From positions 2,604,001 through 2,668,000 of the forward strand of contig NZ_RKHK01000001.1 in assembly GCF_003752405.1 (NCBI RefSeq): a DNA stretch of 64,000 bases, in the 5' to 3' direction. Of this stretch, positions 7,530 to 18,700 are shown in pieces. The notes under the pieces were generated by a model. The model worked only from the letters and a program-made list of their open reading frames with translations, made no database searches and had not been told where the DNA came from. Made by a program: the position numbers and the translations under genes. Origin of the DNA: Bogoriella caseilytica (GTDB lineage Bacteria; Actinomycetota; Actinomycetes; Actinomycetales; Actinomycetaceae). The stretch's first letter is position 1, and every line of letters begins with the position of its first letter.

Positions 7530-10500
7530 GTGACCGCTGAGCCGTTCTACCCCCTGCACCGCGCTGAGGACGCCGAGGCCGTGCCTGCCTCGCCGAACCT
7601 CCCGGGTATCGAGCGGGACGTGCTGGCGTACTGGGACGCCGACCACACCTTTCAGGCCTCCATCGATCAGCGCCCAGCGGGCGAGCAGGGCGAGAACGAG
7701 TTCGTCTTCTACGACGGTCCTCCCTTCGCCAACGGCCTCCCGCACTACGGGCACCTGCTCACGGGCTACGCCAAGGACGTCGTCCCGCGCTTCCAGACCA
7801 TGCGCGGCAAGCGGGTGGAGCGACGCTTCGGCTGGGACACCCACGGCCTGCCGGCCGAGCTCGAGGCGATGTCCCAGCTCGGCATCAAGACCAAGGACGA
7901 GATTCTCTCCACCGGCATCGAGGCCTTCAACGAGGCCTGCCGGGCTTCGGTGATGAAGTATGCCGACGAGTGGCGTGACTACGTCACACGCCAGGCCCGC
8001 TGGGTGGACTTCGAGAACGACTACAAGACCCTCGAGCCGGACTACATGGAGTCCGTGATCTGGGCCTTCAAGCAGCTGCACAGCAAGGGCCTCGCCTATG
8101 AGGGCTTCCGGGTGCTGCCCTACTGCTGGAACGACCAGACGCCACTGTCCAACCACGAGCTGCGCATGGACGATGACGTCTACGCCCAGCGCCAGGACCC
8201 GGCGCTGACCGTGGGCTTCGAGATCACCACGCCCGGGCCGTTCCAGGGCGTGAAGGCTCTCATCTGGACCACCACGCCCTGGACCCTGCCCGCGAACCTC
8301 GCCGTCGTCGTCGGCGCCGACGTGGAATACGTGGTGGTCGAGTCTGCTGGGCCGACGGGGAGCACCGAGCGCTACCTGCTCGCCGAGGCGCGGCTCGAGG
8401 CCCATCGGCGCGAACTCGCCCAGAACCTGGCCGAGGGCGACGAGCTCACCGTGACCTGGCGTGGCACCGGAGCCGAACTCGTCGACCTGAGCTACACCCC
8501 ACCCTTCCGCTACTACGCCGGGCACGAGAAGGCCTTCCGCCTGGTGACCGGCGACTTCGTGACCACCACGGACGGCACCGGCCTGGTCCACGCCGCCGGA
8601 GCCTTCGGTGAGGACGACAAGGCCATCACGGATCGCGAAGGCATCGAGGCCGTGATGCCGGTGGGCCCGGACGGTGCCTTCACCGCGCCGGTCAGCGAGT
8701 ACGCCGGCGTGCAGGTCTTCGATGCCAACCCCCTGATCATCGAGCACCTCAAAGCGGCCACCCGTGCCGGCGCAGCAGGGGCCGGTGCCGACACCGGCGC
8801 CGTCTCACCGGGCACCGTGCTCTTCCGCCGCGAGACCTACGACCACTCCTATCCGCACTGCTGGCGCTGCCGTCAGCCGCTGATCTACAAGGGCGTCAGC
8901 TCCTGGTTCGTGGCGGTCACCGAGTTCAAGGACCGGATGCTCGAGCTCAATCAGCAGATCAACTGGGCCCCCGAGCACATCAAGGATGGCCAGTTCGGCA
9001 AGTGGCTGGAGAACGCCCGTGACTGGTCGATCTCCCGGAACCGGTTCTGGGGGAGCCCCATCCCGGTGTGGAAGTCCGACGACCCCGAGTACCCCCGTGT
9101 GGACGTCTACGGCTCCTTCGCCGAGATCGAGGCCGATTTCGGCGAACTGCCGCGCAATGCGCGCGGCGAGGTCGACCTTCACCGCCCCTATGTCGACCAG
9201 CTCACCCGCCCCAATCCCGATGACCCGCGCCCTGAGGGCCAGCGCTCCACCATGCGCCGCGTGGAGGATGTGCTCGATGTCTGGTTCGACTCCGGGGCGA
9301 TGACCTTCGCCCAGGTGCACTACCCCTTCGAGAACGCCGACTGGTTCGAGCATCACTTCCCGGGCGACTTCATCGTGGAGTACATCGGGCAGACCCGCGG
9401 CTGGTTCTACACCCTGCACATCCTGGCCACCGCGCTCTTCGACCGCCCGGCGTTCGGCACCTGCATGTGCCACGGCATCATCCTGGGCGACGACGGGCAC
9501 AAGGCCTCGAAGTCGCGCCGCAACTACCCCGACGTGAACGAGACCTTTGAGACCCACGGCTCCGATGCGGTGCGCTGGTTCCTCATGGCCTCACCCATCC
9601 TGCGCGGCGGCACGCTCGCGGTCACCGAGCAGGGCATCCGCGATGCCGTGCGCACCATCCTGCTGCCGTTGTGGAACACCTGGTACTTCTTCGCTCTCTA
9701 CTCCGGCACGGTGGACGGCGGGCAGGGGTACCGCTATCAGCCGATCAACGTCGAGAACCCTGACGAGGCCGAGCGCGCCCGTATCGCCGGTCTCGACGTC
9801 ATGGACCGCTACCTTCTCGCCCACAGCAAGACCCTGGCCGACAAGGTGTCCGCGAGCCTGGAGGCGTACGAGGTGGCCGAGGCCTGCGCGCGGATCCGCG
9901 AGCACATCGACCTGCTCACCAACTGGTACGTGCGCACCTCGCGCGACCGCTTCTGGAGCGAGGATCGCGGCGCCTTCGACACCCTGGGCACCGCTCTGGA
10001 AGTGCTCTGCCGGGTGATGGCGCCCGTGGCGCCCCTGGTGACCGAGGAGATCTGGCGGGGGCTGACCGGTGGGCGCTCCGTGCACCTGGCCGACTGGCCG
10101 CACCTGAGCGAGGCGGTGGCCGACCCGGAGCTCATGGCGGCCATGGACACCGCGCGGGAGGTCGTCTCCGCCGCTCACGCGCTCCGCAAGGCCGCCCAGG
10201 TGCGCGTCCGCCAGCCGCTGCGCGCCCTCACCTTCGTCGCCCCGGCCGAGAGCACGGGCATCGCCGGCTTCACCGATCTGATCGCCGCGGAGGTGAACGT
10301 CAAGGAGGTGGTGGTGCGGTCCCTCGCCGAGGGGGGTGCCGAGGAGTTCGGCGTGGTCACCAGACTGAGCGTCAATGCCCGGGCCGCCGGCCCCCGCTTG
10401 GGCAAGCAGGTGCAGCAGGCGATCCAGGGGGCCCGCGCCGGCGACTGGCAGGAAACCGCCGAGGGCGTCACCGCCGGGGGAGTGGCCCTGCACGACGGCG

Positions 10501-10847
10501 AGTACGAGCTCCACACGCAGGTCGCGGCGGAGGGGGACGACAGTGCTCGCGCCGCCCAGCTGCTGCCCGGTGGCGGCTTCGTGGTCCTCGACCTCGCCGT
10601 CGATGAAGAGCTCGCCGCGGAGGGCTATGCCCGCGACCTCGTACGCCAGGTGCAGGACGAACGGAAGAACTCCGGACTGCATGTGGCCGACCGGATCCAC
10701 CTGGAACTCACGGTGCCGGCCGACAAGGTGGCGTGGGTCGAGGCGCATCGCGATCTCATTGCGCGTGAGACCCTCGCTGTGCAGGTCGTGGTGATCACCG
10801 GCGAGTCGGTGCAGGTGCGTGTGACCAAGGGCAGTGAGGCACAGTGA
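7530..10847 (+). CDS. ileS: Isoleucine-tRNA ligase
   Basis: 1105 residues. Charges tRNA-Ile with isoleucine in the cytoplasm. The class I HIGH motif is HYGH in [17 protein letters not shown] (about residue 72), the form found in long (type 2) enzymes. The editing domain holds [13 protein letters not shown]. The second signature reads [11 protein letters not shown] where KMSKS is usual, a change in the mobile ATP-binding loop. [12 protein letters not shown] anticodon-binding region and a C-terminal domain ending in a DUF5915-like segment follow. GTG at 7530 is preceded by GAGGAG; the longer open frame would start inside the T-box. The stop overlaps folC by four bases. Confidence 0.96.
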   Translation: MTAEPFYPLHRAEDAEAVPASPNLPGIERDVLAYWDADHTFQASIDQRPAGEQGENEFVFYDGPPFANGLPHYGHLLTGYAKDVVPRFQTMRGKRVERRFGWDTHGLPAELEAMSQLGIKTKDEILSTGIEAFNEACRASVMKYADEWRDYVTRQARWVDFENDYKTLEPDYMESVIWAFKQLHSKGLAYEGFRVLPYCWNDQTPLSNHELRMDDDVYAQRQDPALTVGFEITTPGPFQGVKALIWTTTPWTLPANLAVVVGADVEYVVVESAGPTGSTERYLLAEARLEAHRRELAQNLAEGDELTVTWRGTGAELVDLSYTPPFRYYAGHEKAFRLVTGDFVTTTDGTGLVHAAGAFGEDDKAITDREGIEAVMPVGPDGAFTAPVSEYAGVQVFDANPLIIEHLKAATRAGAAGAGADTGAVSPGTVLFRRETYDHSYPHCWRCRQPLIYKGVSSWFVAVTEFKDRMLELNQQINWAPEHIKDGQFGKWLENARDWSISRNRFWGSPIPVWKSDDPEYPRVDVYGSFAEIEADFGELPRNARGEVDLHRPYVDQLTRPNPDDPRPEGQRSTMRRVEDVLDVWFDSGAMTFAQVHYPFENADWFEHHFPGDFIVEYIGQTRGWFYTLHILATALFDRPAFGTCMCHGIILGDDGHKASKSRRNYPDVNETFETHGSDAVRWFLMASPILRGGTLAVTEQGIRDAVRTILLPLWNTWYFFALYSGTVDGGQGYRYQPINVENPDEAERARIAGLDVMDRYLLAHSKTLADKVSASLEAYEVAEACARIREHIDLLTNWYVRTSRDRFWSEDRGAFDTLGTALEVLCRVMAPVAPLVTEEIWRGLTGGRSVHLADWPHLSEAVADPELMAAMDTAREVVSAAHALRKAAQVRVRQPLRALTFVAPAESTGIAGFTDLIAAEVNVKEVVVRSLAEGGAEEFGVVTRLSVNARAAGPRLGKQVQQAIQGARAGDWQETAEGVTAGGVALHDGEYELHTQVAAEGDDSARAAQLLPGGGFVVLDLAVDEELAAEGYARDLVRQVQDERKNSGLHVADRIHLELTVPADKVAWVEAHRDLIARETLAVQVVVITGESVQVRVTKGSEAQ

Positions 10848-12205
10848 CGACGAACGATGACGGCGAAGTCCGGGAGATCTACTCCGAGATCCTGGCTCGC
10901 GCCCCAGAACACCAGCCTCAGCCCTCGCTGGAGCGCGTGCGGCACGCCCTCGATCTGCTGGGCGACCCCCAGCGCGCCTATCAGGTCGTGCAGATCACCG
11001 GCACGAACGGCAAGACCAGCACCGCCCGGATGATCGAGGCGCTGGTGCGCGAGTCCGGCCTACGGACCGGGCGCTTCACCTCGCCGCATCTGCACACCGT
11101 GCGGGAACGGATCGCCCTCGACGGCGATCCCATCAGCCCCGAGCGCTTCGTGGAGACCTACCGCGACGTGGAGCCCTACATCGCCATGGCGGACGAGAAG
11201 TCCCAGGCCGAGGGCGGCCCGCGACTGAGCTTCTTCGAGGTCTACACCGTCATGGCCTACGCCGCCTTCGCCGATGCCCCGGTGGACGTGGCCATCGTCG
11301 AGGTGGGCATGGGTGGACGGTGGGACTCCACCAATGTGGCCGATGGCGTGGTGGAGGTGATCGGCCGGGTGGAGCGCGACCACACGCGGTGGCTCGGCCA
11401 CACCCTCACCGAGATCGCCTCGGAGAAGGCCGGCATCATCAGCGACAACGCGACCGTGGTGGTGGCCGAACAGCACGAGGAAGCAGGCGAGATCATCCTC
11501 TCCGCAGCCGCCCAGCACGGCGCGCGGTTGCTGCGCGCCGGCCAGGAACTCGAGGTTGCCGACCGGCAGATCGCCGTCGGTGGGCAGCTGCTCACACTGC
11601 GTACGCCGGTGGCCGTCTACGCCGACATCTTCCTGCCCCTGCACGGCGCCCACCAGGCGCAGAACGCGCTGCTGGCACTGGCGGCCGCCGAGGCCCTGCT
11701 CGGCGGACGCTCGCTCTCCGGTGAGGTCGTCGAGAAGGCCTTCGCCTCGGTCAGCTCGCCCGGCCGCATGGAGATGGTGCGCAACTCCCCGGCGATCCTG
11801 CTCGACGCGGCGCACAACCCGGCCGGTGCTGCGGCACTGCGCGAAGCCGTGGAGGAGGCCTTCGCCTTCGACCGGCTGGTGGGCGTGGTCGGGATCATGC
11901 GCGACAAGGAAGCGGAGGCGATCCTCGCCGAACTCGAGCCCGTGCTGGATGAAGTGGTGGTGACCGAGGCGCTGGACCAGCGCGCCATGCCCGCCGACGA
12001 GCTCGCGGAGATCGCCCGGGACGTCTTCGGTGAGGACCGCGTCTATCTGGCGCCCCGGCTGGACGATGCCATCGACCAGGCCGTCGGGCGCGCGGAGGTC
12101 GGAACCGACATCGCCGGGCAGGCAGCAACCGGCACGGGCGTGTTGATCGCCGGTTCGGTGCTGCTGGCTGCCGATGCTCGCACCCTGCTCGGGAAGAAGG
12201 ACTAG
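10844..12205 (+). CDS. folC: Bifunctional dihydrofolate synthase/folylpolyglutamate synthase
   Basis: 453 residues, a Mur ligase-like enzyme. It adds glutamate to dihydropteroate and then to tetrahydrofolate. The P-loop is [11 protein letters not shown] (about residue 50), followed by [24 protein letters not shown], the [19 protein letters not shown] stretch and the C-terminal domain beginning around [18 protein letters not shown] at 10844 overlaps the ileS stop (GTGA), so the two are translationally coupled. In most actinobacteria folC is followed directly by the DUF4233 gene and ndk; here three dha genes lie between them. Confidence 0.95.
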   Translation: MTTNDDGEVREIYSEILARAPEHQPQPSLERVRHALDLLGDPQRAYQVVQITGTNGKTSTARMIEALVRESGLRTGRFTSPHLHTVRERIALDGDPISPERFVETYRDVEPYIAMADEKSQAEGGPRLSFFEVYTVMAYAAFADAPVDVAIVEVGMGGRWDSTNVADGVVEVIGRVERDHTRWLGHTLTEIASEKAGIISDNATVVVAEQHEEAGEIILSAAAQHGARLLRAGQELEVADRQIAVGGQLLTLRTPVAVYADIFLPLHGAHQAQNALLALAAAEALLGGRSLSGEVVEKAFASVSSPGRMEMVRNSPAILLDAAHNPAGAAALREAVEEAFAFDRLVGVVGIMRDKEAEAILAELEPVLDEVVVTEALDQRAMPADELAEIARDVFGEDRVYLAPRLDDAIDQAVGRAEVGTDIAGQAATGTGVLIAGSVLLAADARTLLGKKD

Positions 12206-12239
12206 CCCGCAGGGGGCACACTGGAGGCGGGAGGCTCCT

Positions 12240-13244
12240 GTGAAGAAGCTCATCAACGATCCGCGCCGTGTGGTGGCCGACTCCGCTCGCGGCTTCGGCC
12301 TGGCCCACTCCGGCCTCGTGCGCGTCAACGAGGACCCGCTCTATATCGTCCGTGCCGCCGGGGTCACCCCGGGCAAGGTCGGTCTGGTGTCCGGCGGTGG
12401 CAGCGGCCACGAGCCGCTGCATGCTGGCTTCGTGGGCCCGGGCATGCTCGATGCCGCCGTCCCGGGAGCCATGTTCTCCTCGCCGCCGCCGATGCCGATC
12501 CTGGAAGCCACCCGGGCCGTCGACGGCGGAGCAGGGGTGGTGCACCTGATCAAGAACTACACCGGCGATGTGCTCAACTTCGAGGCAGCTGCGGAGCTGG
12601 CCGAGGCCGAGGGGATCGACACCCGGTCGGTGCTGATCGCCGACGACGTCGCCCTCGAGCATGCCGCCGGCATGACCGGCCGTCGGGGGGTGGCAGGGGC
12701 GCTGCTGGTGGAGAAGATCGCCGGAGCGGCAGCAGAGGCGGGGGAGGGCCTGGACACCGTGGCCCGGATCGCGCGCTACGTGGCCGGTCAGGTGCGCAGC
12801 ATGGGCGTGGCCCTGCGCGCCCCCACCGTGCCCCATGCCGGCCGGCCCTCCTTCGACCTCGGCGAAGATGAGGTCGAGATCGGCATCGGCATCCACGGAG
12901 AACCGGGACGAGAACGCGTCCGCCTCGGAACCGCTGCCGAGATCACGCAGCGACTGATCGTACCGGTGATCTCGGATCTCAATCTCCGCAACGGCGAGGA
13001 GGCGCTCCTTCTTGTCAATGGCATGGGCGGTACGCCGCTGTCGGAGCTGTACGTCCTTTACGCCGAGGCGCGCGATCTGCTCGATCGCCGCGGGATTCGC
13101 GTCATCCGCTCCCTGGTGGGTAACTTCGTGACCTCCTTGGAAATGCAGGGTGCTTCGATCAGCGTGCTGCGCATGAGCGAGACGCTGACCCGGTTGTGGG
13201 ACGCGCCGGTCGATACTGTGTCCCTGCGCAGTCCGCTGCGTTGA
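12240..13244 (+). CDS. dhaK: PTS-dependent dihydroxyacetone kinase, substrate-binding subunit DhaK
   Basis: 334 residues. DhaK binds dihydroxyacetone covalently through a His and, with DhaL, phosphorylates it to dihydroxyacetone phosphate. Visible features are SGGGSGHEPLHAGFVG near residue 50, GVVHLIKNYTGDVLNFE, DDVALE, GRRGVAGALLVEKIAGAAAE and GIGIHGEPGRERV, whose His is the substrate-binding residue. GTG at 12240 begins VKKLINDPRRVV, the normal N-terminus; the gap to folC is 34 bases. DhaL and DhaM follow on the same strand, so the three proteins form one phosphotransfer chain. Confidence 0.95.
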   Translation: MKKLINDPRRVVADSARGFGLAHSGLVRVNEDPLYIVRAAGVTPGKVGLVSGGGSGHEPLHAGFVGPGMLDAAVPGAMFSSPPPMPILEATRAVDGGAGVVHLIKNYTGDVLNFEAAAELAEAEGIDTRSVLIADDVALEHAAGMTGRRGVAGALLVEKIAGAAAEAGEGLDTVARIARYVAGQVRSMGVALRAPTVPHAGRPSFDLGEDEVEIGIGIHGEPGRERVRLGTAAEITQRLIVPVISDLNLRNGEEALLLVNGMGGTPLSELYVLYAEARDLLDRRGIRVIRSLVGNFVTSLEMQGASISVLRMSETLTRLWDAPVDTVSLRSPLR

Positions 13245-13281
13245 ATGGCATGTCCAGGAAAGACAACGAGAGGCTGACACG

Positions 13282-13992
13282 GTGAGCGAGCAACGGCTGA
13301 CGGCCGTGTGGGTGCAGGACTGGATGGAGCGAGCGCACGCAGTGTTCGCCGCGGAGCGCGTGGCGCTGATCGAACTCGACCGGGCGATCGGTGACGGCGA
13401 CCATGGCGAGAACATGGACCGCGGCATGACGGCGGTGGCCAAGCGCCTCGCCGCCGATGCTGAGACCTCCCAGGAAACCCCCACACCCGCCGCCCTGCTG
13501 AAGACGGTGGCCACCACCGTGATGGCGAACGTCGGCGGTGCGGCCGGCCCACTCTTCGGCACGGCCTTCCTCCGGGCCGCCAAGGCCACGGATTCCGTCA
13601 GCGCGCCCGATGGTGAGCTCGATGGGCACGCCGTCGCCACCGCGCTGGAGGCCGCACTGGGCGGACTGCAGTCCCGTGGGAAGGCTGAAGTGGGGGAGAA
13701 GACCATGGTCGACGCCTGGGCTCCGGCGGCCCAGGCTGCACGTGAGGCGGCTGAGGCCGGCGGCGACGCCACGGCTGTTCTCGCCGCCGCGGCGCACGCG
13801 GCCGAGGAGGGCGCAGACGCCACGGTGCCGATGATCGCCACCAAGGGCCGCGCCTCCTACCTCGGCCCGCGCTCGGCGGGGTACCGCGACCCGGGCGCAG
13901 TCTCCACCGTGCTGTTACTGCGCACCGCTACCGAGGCAGCACTCGAGCTCAGCGCCGCGGCGGAGGCAGCCGCCGGCGAGGACGCCGAATGA
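13282..13992 (+). CDS. dhaL: PTS-dependent dihydroxyacetone kinase, ADP-binding subunit DhaL
   Basis: 236 residues. DhaL holds tightly bound ADP that is rephosphorylated by DhaM and passes the phosphate to dihydroxyacetone on DhaK. The ADP/Mg site is seen as ELDRAIGDGDHGENMDRGM near residue 35, with further nucleotide-binding segments NVGGAAGPLFGTAF, GEKTMVDAWAPA and the C-terminal RASYLGPRSAGYRDPGA. GTG at 13282 is the family start and is preceded by a weak GAGAGG. The stop overlaps dhaM by four bases. Confidence 0.95.
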   Translation: MSEQRLTAVWVQDWMERAHAVFAAERVALIELDRAIGDGDHGENMDRGMTAVAKRLAADAETSQETPTPAALLKTVATTVMANVGGAAGPLFGTAFLRAAKATDSVSAPDGELDGHAVATALEAALGGLQSRGKAEVGEKTMVDAWAPAAQAAREAAEAGGDATAVLAAAAHAAEEGADATVPMIATKGRASYLGPRSAGYRDPGAVSTVLLLRTATEAALELSAAAEAAAGEDAE

Positions 13993-14705
13993 ACTCACCG
14001 GGTGCGCGGGACATCACGACCGCCCTGGTGATCGTGGCCCACTCGGCGCAGCTGGCCGAGGGGGTCTGCGAGGTGGCTGCCCAGATGGCTCCGGACGTTA
14101 CCGTGCGCGCCGCCGGCGGCACGGAAGACGGACGGGTCGGTACCTCCATCCCCCGGGTCGAGGCGGCGATTCGTACGCTGCTCGACGAGGGCTTCGGCGT
14201 AGTGGTGCTCACCGACCTCGGCTCCGCGGTCATGGCCGCTGAGACGGCGAAGGAACTCATCGACGAGGACTCCCGGGTGACCGTGGTCGATGGTCCCTTG
14301 ATCGAAGGCTCGGTCGCTGCAGCGGTCGCTGCGCAGAACGGGTACTCCCACCGTCAGGCCGCTCGTGGCGCCACCGGCCCAGACCCGAGACACATCGCCT
14401 CAGCGGCGACACCCGAGATCGCTGCGGCACCCGTCTCCGAGGTGGAAGTCCGTGAGTTCACCCTGGTCAACGAGGTGGGCCTGCACGCCCGCCCGGCTGC
14501 GCTGCTGGCCCGCACGATCGCCGGTTTCGACGCCGAGGTCCTGGTGGACGACGTCGACGGCGCCTCCGTGCTGTCGCTGATGTCTCTCGGGCGGACCCAG
14601 GGTCAGACGATCCGCGTCACTGCCTCCGGCCCGGGAGCGTCGTTGGCCCTGGACGCCGTCGCCGCCCTGATCGAGTCCGGCTTCGGTGAAGGTAGCGGCC
14701 GGTAG
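13989..14705 (+). CDS. dhaM: DhaM phosphotransferase: EIIA(Dha)-HPr fusion
   Basis: 238 residues, two domains. The first (about 10-130) is an EIIA-Man-like domain with VIVAHSAQLAEGV, whose His accepts phosphate, and VVLTDLGSAVMAAE. After an Ala-rich linker, the second (about 150-238) is an HPr with VGLHARPAALLART (active His) and SLMSLGRTQGQTI. E. coli DhaM has a third, EI-like part that is absent here. The protein would take phosphate from PTS enzyme I, directly or through its own HPr domain, and pass it to DhaL-ADP. ATG at 13989 overlaps the dhaL stop (ATGA). Confidence 0.92.
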   Translation: MNSPGARDITTALVIVAHSAQLAEGVCEVAAQMAPDVTVRAAGGTEDGRVGTSIPRVEAAIRTLLDEGFGVVVLTDLGSAVMAAETAKELIDEDSRVTVVDGPLIEGSVAAAVAAQNGYSHRQAARGATGPDPRHIASAATPEIAAAPVSEVEVREFTLVNEVGLHARPAALLARTIAGFDAEVLVDDVDGASVLSLMSLGRTQGQTIRVTASGPGASLALDAVAALIESGFGEGSGR

Positions 14706-14744
14706 CTCGAACAGCTGGCGCCCGCGCACGATTACCCTGGTCGG

Positions 14745-15227
14745 GTGAGTGATGACAGCGCACGCCAGGCCACCGACGAGACAACGGAGCTCGGCGAGCT
14801 GAAGGAGCCGAGTTCGGCTCAGCGGCTCTTCCTCAACGCCACCCTGTGGTCGGAGGTCTTCGTCGTCCTCTTCGCCACCTTGGTCGCCCACGGTCTGGAG
14901 GTCGCTGACCTCACCTGGGTGTGGGCCGTGGGCGCTGCCTTGATGTTCGTGGCCATCGTGGCCGCACGGCTGCTGCGGGTGGGCGCCGGCCGCAGCGCGG
15001 GGCTCCCGGGGATCATTCTCGGCTCGGTGGTGCAGGCCTTGCTGATCGGCTCCGGAGTCTTCGTGCCCGCGATGTTCGCGATTGGCGTCATCTTCGCCGT
15101 GCTGTGGGTGGTCTCCCTCCGGCTCGGCGCCCGCATCGACGTCGAACGATGGGAGCGGTACGAGACCGCGCTCGCCGCTCAACCGGAGCACGAGGGGCCC
15201 GGCGAGGCCTCCACGGACCAGACCTGA
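14745..15227 (+). CDS. DUF4233 membrane protein
   Basis: 160 residues. Hydrophilic N-terminus, then four predicted membrane helices between about residues 32 and 125 (ATLWSEVFVVLFATLVAHG; VWAVGAALMFVAIVAARLL; LPGIILGSVVQALLIGSG; AMFAIGVIFAVLWVVSLRL) and a charged C-terminal tail. It matches the small actinobacterial DUF4233 family, whose members sit between folC and ndk (Rv2446c in M. tuberculosis). Function is unknown; the constant position beside folC is the only hint. GTG at 14745 starts the protein. There is a 42-base gap to ndk. Confidence 0.85.
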   Translation: MSDDSARQATDETTELGELKEPSSAQRLFLNATLWSEVFVVLFATLVAHGLEVADLTWVWAVGAALMFVAIVAARLLRVGAGRSAGLPGIILGSVVQALLIGSGVFVPAMFAIGVIFAVLWVVSLRLGARIDVERWERYETALAAQPEHEGPGEASTDQT

Positions 15228-15269
15228 CTGACGGCCGGGCGGGCCTCGCCCGGCCGGTAGCCTGGAGCC

Positions 15270-15698
15270 ATGACTGCAGAGCTCCAGCGCACCCTCGTCC
15301 TGGTCAAGCCCGATGGCGTCGCCCGCCAGCTCACCGGTGAGGTGCTGCGCCGTATCGAGGCCAAGGGCTACAGCATCGCGGCGCTGACCATGCGCCACGC
15401 TGACCGCGATCTGCTCACCGCCCACTACGCCGAGCACGAGGGCAAGCCCTTCTTCGAACCGCTGCTGGAGTTCATGTCCTCCGGGCCGGTTGTGGCCGCC
15501 ATCGTGGAGGGACACGGAGTCATTGAGGGCTTCCGCACCCTGGCCGGCACCACCAACCCCACCTCGGCCGCACCGGGAAGCATCCGCGGTGACCTCGGAC
15601 GCGAATGGGGCACCGCCGTGGTGCAGAACCTGGTGCACGGTTCGGATGCCGTCGAGTCAGCCGAGCGCGAGATCGGGCTGTGGTTCCCCCAGCAGTGA
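15270..15698 (+). CDS. ndk: Nucleoside diphosphate kinase
   Basis: 142 residues. Transfers the gamma phosphate of ATP to nucleoside diphosphates through a phospho-His. The protein shows [21 protein letters not shown] at the start (Lys in the nucleotide site), [42 protein letters not shown] and the active-site stretch [16 protein letters not shown] with the catalytic His. The length is normal. ATG at 15270 follows GGAG. It lies 25 bases before smc, so both may be in one transcript. Confidence 0.97.
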   Translation: MTAELQRTLVLVKPDGVARQLTGEVLRRIEAKGYSIAALTMRHADRDLLTAHYAEHEGKPFFEPLLEFMSSGPVVAAIVEGHGVIEGFRTLAGTTNPTSAAPGSIRGDLGREWGTAVVQNLVHGSDAVESAEREIGLWFPQQ

Positions 15699-15723
15699 CG
15701 CCGCGGCTCGGTAGTCTGCTCCG

Positions 15724-18700
15724 ATGCACCTGAGGACGCTGACGCTCCGCGGATTCAAGTCCTTCGCGTCTGCGACCACCCTGCATTTCGAGCCAGGGAT
15801 CAACGCGGTCGTCGGCCCCAACGGCTCGGGCAAGTCGAACGTGGTCGACGCGCTGAGCTGGGTGATGGGCGAGCAGGGGGCCAAGACCCTGCGCGGCGGG
15901 AACATGGCCGACGTGATCTTCGCCGGAACCTCCTCCCGGCCGCCCTTGGGACGCGCCGAGGTCTCCCTGACCATCGACAACTCGGATGGCGCCCTGCCCA
16001 TCGAGTACACCGAGGTCACCATCTCGCGCACGCTTTTCCGTGCCGGAGGGTCGGAGTACGCCATCAACGGCAGTTCCTGCCGCCTGCTGGATGTGCAGGA
16101 GCTGCTTTCCGACACCGGCATGGGCCGGGAGATGCACGTCATCGTGGGGCAGGGGCGCCTGGACTCGGTGCTGCAGGCCACGCCGGAGGACCGTCGCGGC
16201 TTCATCGAGGAGGCAGCCGGGGTGCTCAAGCACCGGCGGCGCAAGGACAAAGCCGTGCGCAAACTCGAGGCCATGGCGGCGAACGTGGCGCGAGTGACCG
16301 ACCTGACCGCCGAGATCCGCCGCCAGCTCGGCCCGCTGGCCCGGCAGGCCGACGTCGCCAGGCGTGCGCAGCGCGTGCAGTCCGACCTCCGGGACTCCAA
16401 AGCGCGCCTGCTGGCCGATGACCTCGTCCAGCTCACGGGCACCCTCGCGCAGGACGAGGCGGATGAGAAAGCGCTGCTTGAGCGCCGCGCGGAGGTCGAG
16501 CAGGCTCAGGGCGCCGCCCGCGGGCGGTTGGTCGCCTTGGAACAGGCTGCGGCCCAGGCGGCTCCGCACCTGTCCGAGGCTACCGAGGTCTGGTACCGGC
16601 TGACCGAGTTGCGCGAGCGACTGCGTGCCCTGGGCAATGTCGCCGCTGAACGGGTTCGCCTCCTCGGCCACGAATCCGCCGCCGAGGATGAGGACACCTC
16701 GGACCGCCCGGAGGAACTTGACGAACGCGCGGCCGCCGTCCGCAGAGAGGAGGCGGCGCTCGCCGGGGAGGTCGAGGCCGCGCAGCAGGTTCTTGACCAG
16801 GCAGTGGCGGTGCGGACCGCAGCGGAGGAAGCTCAGCGAGACGCCGAGCAGGCTCTCGCAGCCGTGCACCGCGGACTGGCCGACCGGCGCGAAGGCCTGG
16901 CCCGGCTGACCGGGCAGGTGAACTCCCGGCGCTCGCGCCTGGAGTCGGCTGAGGCCGAACTCGGGCGTTTGCGCGATGCGCTGGCGTCGGCGAAGGAACG
17001 GGCCCGGACCGCCGAGTCCGAGTTCGCGCGCCTCGAACAGCAGGTTGCCGGAGTCGAGGAAGGCGAGGAAGGTCTCGACGAGGCACACGAGGCCGCGGTC
17101 GCCGAGCTGGAGGCGGCCGAGGAGGCGGTCGCCGCGCTGGTGGAGAGCGAACGGGCCGCGGAAGCCGATCGCTCCACGTGGTCGGCCAGGCGCGACACGC
17201 TGGAGCTGTCGCTGCGACGCAAGGACGGCACCGGAGCGCTCCTGGAATCCGGCGGGCCGGGCGTACTCGGCTCCCTGGCCGAGCACCTCACCGTCGAGCC
17301 CGGATGGGAGAACGCGGTGTCCGCCGCCCTGGGGCACTACGCCGATGCGGCCGTGGTCACCTCACCCGACACGGCCGTTGACGCTATCCGCCGCTCGCGT
17401 GACGAGGACGCCGGACAGGTGCGCCTGGTAGTCGCCGGCGGGCGGGCTCAGCCCGCCACCGAGCGGGACGCAGGCCCGGGCATCGGGGCCACGGAGGTCA
17501 TCACGGCCTCGGACGCCCTCGGCGGCGCCCTCATCCCCCTGCTGGCCGGCACCCGGCTGGTCGACGACCTCGCTGCGGCGCGCGAGGCGGTGGCCACGGA
17601 CCCGGACGTGGTGGCGGTGACCCGCGAGGGAGATCTGATCTCGGCCCACAGCGCACGCGGTGGAACCACCGGCGAGGCTTCCGTGCTCGCCCTGCAGGCG
17701 ACCTATGAGGAAGCCGCTCGCGAGGTCGAGGCAGCCACCGCCCGGGCCGAGCAGACGCGCTTCGCGCTGCGACCGGCCCACGAGCGGGTGACGGAGGCCA
17801 AGCGCGGCGCCCAGGAGAGCCTGGATGCGCTGCATGCCTCGGATGCGCGCCATGCCGCGGTCGCCGAGGAACTGGGCCGGCACGGCTCCTCGTTGCGTTC
17901 GGCCCAAGCCGAGATCGAACGCGCCCAGCCCGCCATCGCCCGCGCCGAAGCGGAGATCGCCGAGCATCAGGAGGAGCTGCGCACCCTGGTGGAACGTCTG
18001 GAGCAGGCACAGAAGGAACCGGCCCAGAGCGAGGAGGAGCTCACCGAACGCACCGCTGCCCGCGAGGCGGCCACCGCGGCGACGGCAGCGGCGCGCAGCG
18101 CAGAGACCGACGCGCGCCTGGGGGTGCGCACCCTCGAGGAGCGCGCCCGGGCGCTAGCTGATCGCGCAGCGGCCCTGGAGGCCGCCGCGGACGAGGAACG
18201 CGCAGCCCGTGCCCGAGCGGCCGAGGCAGCGGCCAGGCGGGCAGCGGACGCTCAAGCCGCGGCTGAGGTGCGCGCCGGAGCCGAGCGCGCCGTGGCCGCC
18301 GTGGAGATTGCCGTGGCCGAGGCGGCGGCCGAGCGTGAGCGAGCCGAGGCGGAACGGTCCGAGCGCGAGCAGGCGATGGCTGAGGTGCGTGCGGCGGTCG
18401 AGGAGATCGCTGGTGAGCTCGCGCAGCTGACCGACGCCGCGCACCGCGATGAGATGGCGCGCACCCAGCAGCGAATGAAGATCGAGCAGATCACCGAACG
18501 GTCCGTTGCCGAGCTCGGCCTGGCACCCGACGTCCTCGTCGAGGAGTACGGCCCGGACAAGCCGGTGCCCTCTGCTCCGACCGAGGGTGAGGATGATCCT
18601 CCTTCGCGGCCCTACGTCCGTGCCGAGCAGGAGAAGCGGCTCAAGGCCGCAGAACGCGACCTCGCCCGGCTCGGCAAGGTCAACCCGCTGGCCCTGGAAG

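Noticed and set aside
12174-12239. Upstream extension of dhaK inside the folC end
   Set aside because: GTG at 12240 gives the normal DhaK start; the extension has no similarity to the family.
11895-13844. Open frame of 649 codons on the minus strand across folC, dhaK and dhaL
   Set aside because: Spans three well-supported genes and their gaps, with no recognisable domain or ribosome site.
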